Part shown: piece by piece, positions 6,324 to 7,610 of the stretch | Numbering within the stretch: position 1 is the first letter of the stretch | Layout of the letters: every line of letters starts with the position of its first letter | Assembly: GCA_045578205.1 (NCBI GenBank) | Contig: JAZNJU010000046.1 | Location: 1 to 7,610 of the forward strand | Direction of reading: 5' to 3' | DNA length: 7,610 bases | Source: RGIG8748 sp045578205 | GTDB taxonomy: Bacteria; Bacillota; Clostridia; UMGS1810 | Position numbers and translations under genes: made by a program | The notes under the pieces: generated by a model | What the model saw: the letters and a program-made list of their open reading frames with translations, nothing else | Databases searched by the model: none | Told to the model about the DNA's origin: nothing

Positions 6324-7465
6324 TGGATAAGATAAAAAAATTACTGCTGTGGTATCATATGTTTAGTAAGCGTTTGTTTCATAAACGCAGTTTCATTTTT
6401 ATACTGCTTCTCATTCCTGTGTCGGTATTTTGTCTCAAAGCGGCACTGAAAGAAGAAAGCGGAATAGTGCGGATTGCACTTTTTGCAGAGAATAAAGACA
6501 GTATAATAGCAAGCGAAATCATAGATTCCCTTACTCAAAGTGACAGCATAGTAACCTATACCCGTTATGACAGTGCCGAAAAGGCAAGGGATGCGGTGCA
6601 GAAACAAAAAGAAAATGCACTTTGGATTTTCGGGGAAGATATCGACACGGCAATAGTAGATTATGCCACAGATAAAACCTCAAAACCTCTGGTACGGGTT
6701 GTTTCGTCAGAGGATACAATACCAATCAAACTTTCAAACGAAGTGCTGTTCGGGAAACTGTTCAAGTACATTTCCTATGAGTCGTACAAAAACTTTCTCT
6801 ATGAAAATGTCATATCGGAAGATTTTCCGGAAGATATTGTAAAAGAATACTACACCAAATATATGAACGAAAACGGCATCGTGAAACTGGAATATCTTAA
6901 TTCTGACAACAAGGATGTAAAAACGGATGACTTCCTTGTTACACCCATAAGAGGTATTTTGTCTCTTCTTATTGTCCTGTGCGGTTTTGCGGCGGCTATG
7001 TATTTCCTTACAGACATAAAGGATGGAAGATACGACTGGCTTTCTTCAGGAAAGAGACTTCTTCCTGCATGTGCGCTTTGCCTTTCTGCTGTTGTCATCT
7101 CCTGCGTTTTTGTGTTTTTTGGATTGCTTGCCTCGGGACTTATGACAAACATAGGATACGAATTCATTGCAATGATTATTTACGCACTGGCAGTAACATC
7201 TTTCTGTGTGGTTTTGTGCGTGCTCTTCCGCTCCGCAGGGAATCTGGGTGCAGTTATTCCGTTTTTTATGATATCAATGCTTGTCCTTTGCCCCATATTC
7301 TTCAATGTGAATTTTTTCCTGGGATTAAGAATGGTTTTCCCGCCGCATTACTATTTGAATGCCGTTGCAAATCCGATGTACATTCTGTATATGGTTCTTT
7401 ATTCTTTGGTTATGTTTGTACTTGCTTTTATCCTCAATAAATTGCGTATTTTCAGGAAAATGTAA
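6323..7465 (+). CDS. ABC-2 type permease, second subunit, with extracytoplasmic domain
   Basis: A 380-residue membrane subunit with the same plan as its upstream neighbour but little identity to it. A basic N-terminus (KIKKLLLWYHMFSKRLFHKR) precedes helix 1 (about 23-41). A ~165-residue outer domain opens with 'GIVRIALFAENKD' and contains 'AEKARDAVQKQKENALWIF' (85-103), equivalent to the degenerate-repeat 'a...l..g...a.l.i' part of this family. Helices follow at about 210-229, 247-271, 279-303, 308-327 and 352-372. The ATG at 6323 overlaps the previous stop as TAATG, and GGGAG at 6311-6315 is well placed. The frame is open further upstream to 6041, but that part overlaps the first permease and encodes no membrane segment, so it is not used. 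The two unequal permeases plus one ATPase gene suggest a heterodimeric exporter with an ATPase homodimer. No clear terminator follows; a new promoter begins 32 bases after the stop. Confidence 0.92.
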   Translation: MDKIKKLLLWYHMFSKRLFHKRSFIFILLLIPVSVFCLKAALKEESGIVRIALFAENKDSIIASEIIDSLTQSDSIVTYTRYDSAEKARDAVQKQKENALWIFGEDIDTAIVDYATDKTSKPLVRVVSSEDTIPIKLSNEVLFGKLFKYISYESYKNFLYENVISEDFPEDIVKEYYTKYMNENGIVKLEYLNSDNKDVKTDDFLVTPIRGILSLLIVLCGFAAAMYFLTDIKDGRYDWLSSGKRLLPACALCLSAVVISCVFVFFGLLASGLMTNIGYEFIAMIIYALAVTSFCVVLCVLFRSAGNLGAVIPFFMISMLVLCPIFFNVNFFLGLRMVFPPHYYLNAVANPMYILYMVLYSLVMFVLAFILNKLRIFRKM

Positions 7466-7496
7466 CTAAATTGTAAATTAGGCGGTGTAAAAACAG

Positions 7497-7525
7497 TTGA
7501 ATTCTATCAAATGATGTTGTATAAT
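7497..7525 (+). promoter_or_regulatory. Sigma-A type promoter for the second zinc-ribbon gene
   Basis: -35 TTGAAT (7497-7502), 17-base spacer, perfect -10 TATAAT (7520-7525). Predicted RNA start near 7532. As in the promoter at 2365-2394, the bases TG immediately precede TATAAT. Confidence 0.75.
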
Positions 7526-7533
7526 GGCAGTGA

Positions 7534-7557
7534 GTGTTTCAGCCTTTGCTCAAACAC
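7534..7557 (+). promoter_or_regulatory. Possible 5' leader hairpin
   Basis: GTGTTT (7534-7539) can pair with AAACAC (7552-7557) around a 12-base loop, right at the predicted 5' end of the RNA. A competing pairing of TGAG (7531-7534) with CTCA (7549-7552) is possible. It could stabilise the 5' end or be chance; no known riboswitch or leader is recognised. Confidence 0.25.
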
Positions 7558-7577
7558 AACAATCAAATACATACTTT

Positions 7578-7583
7578 AGGAGG
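7578..7583 (+). promoter_or_regulatory. Ribosome binding site of the second zinc-ribbon gene
   Basis: AGGAGG lies 8 bases before the ATG at 7592, supporting a real gene start at the edge of the window. Confidence 0.85.
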
Positions 7584-7591
7584 TATATATT

Positions 7592-7610
7592 ATGTTTTGT
7601 CCAAATTGCG
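7592..7610 (+). CDS. Start of a second zinc-ribbon protein (partial, 6 codons visible)
   Basis: Only the first six codons, MFCPNC, are in the window. They match the first six residues of the protein at 2423 exactly, with the same C3xxC6 knuckle, while the codons differ at synonymous third positions (CCG/CCA, TGT/TGC). With a promoter and AGGAGG site in front, this is almost certainly the N-terminus of another zinc-ribbon protein. Whether it also has a membrane helix and an outer domain cannot be seen. Confidence 0.75.

Larger units (their letters stand above)
7466..7591 (+). other. Intergenic region before the second zinc-ribbon gene
   Basis: It holds a weak AT-rich inverted repeat, CTAA...TTAG (7466-7481), too weak and lacking a T-run to be a terminator, followed by a promoter (7497-7525), a ~60-base leader and a ribosome binding site. 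Because no terminator is seen, exporter transcripts may continue into the next gene. Confidence 0.6.

Noticed and set aside
7466..7481. Terminator after the second permease
   Set aside because: The inverted repeat is AT-only apart from the closing pair, has an internal mismatch and no T-run after it.

Overview
The window looks like chromosomal DNA from a low-to-moderate GC Gram-positive bacterium of the Bacillota, most likely a Clostridia-type anaerobe. The reasons are AGGAGG-type ribosome binding sites, near-consensus sigma-A promoters, frequent AUA and AGA codons, and the mix of protein families (MATE exporter, small nitroreductase, PnuC, membrane-anchored zinc-ribbon proteins, ABC-2 exporters). 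The genus cannot be read from the sequence. There are no rRNA or tRNA genes, insertion sequences, CRISPR arrays or phage genes.

Left part (1-2283, minus strand): a three-gene operon transcribed leftwards. It starts with pnuC (nicotinamide riboside uptake), then a small FMN-dependent nitroreductase, then a MATE-family multidrug/cation antiporter that runs off the left edge. The genes are packed with a 1-base gap or small overlaps and share an extended -10 promoter at 2318-2346.

Middle (2284-4401): a compact divergent control region leads rightwards, through a perfect-consensus promoter (TTGACA, 18 bp, TATAAT) and a perfect AAGGAGG site, into a 641-residue protein. That protein has an N-terminal cytoplasmic zinc ribbon, an acidic/Ala/Ser-rich linker, one membrane helix and about 535 residues predicted outside the cell. 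Its outer part is not recognised. A strong intrinsic terminator follows.

Right part (4417-7610): an ABC-2 type export system of one ATPase and two different six-helix permeases, each with a ~170-residue extracytoplasmic domain. The three genes overlap by 4 and 1 bases, so they are translationally coupled. The ATPase ribosome binding site begins 2 bases after the terminator T-run, and I see no convincing private promoter, so expression probably depends on terminator read-through. After the second permease a new promoter (7497-7525) drives another gene whose first six codons give the same MFCPNC start as the zinc-ribbon protein at 2423. The exporter is therefore flanked by two related membrane zinc-ribbon genes.

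The best candidate for something undescribed is this cassette: zinc-ribbon/ectodomain protein, attenuator-like terminator, heteromeric ABC-2 exporter, second zinc-ribbon protein. The substrate is unknown. A working inference is an envelope or peptide/lipid export module with a surface partner protein.
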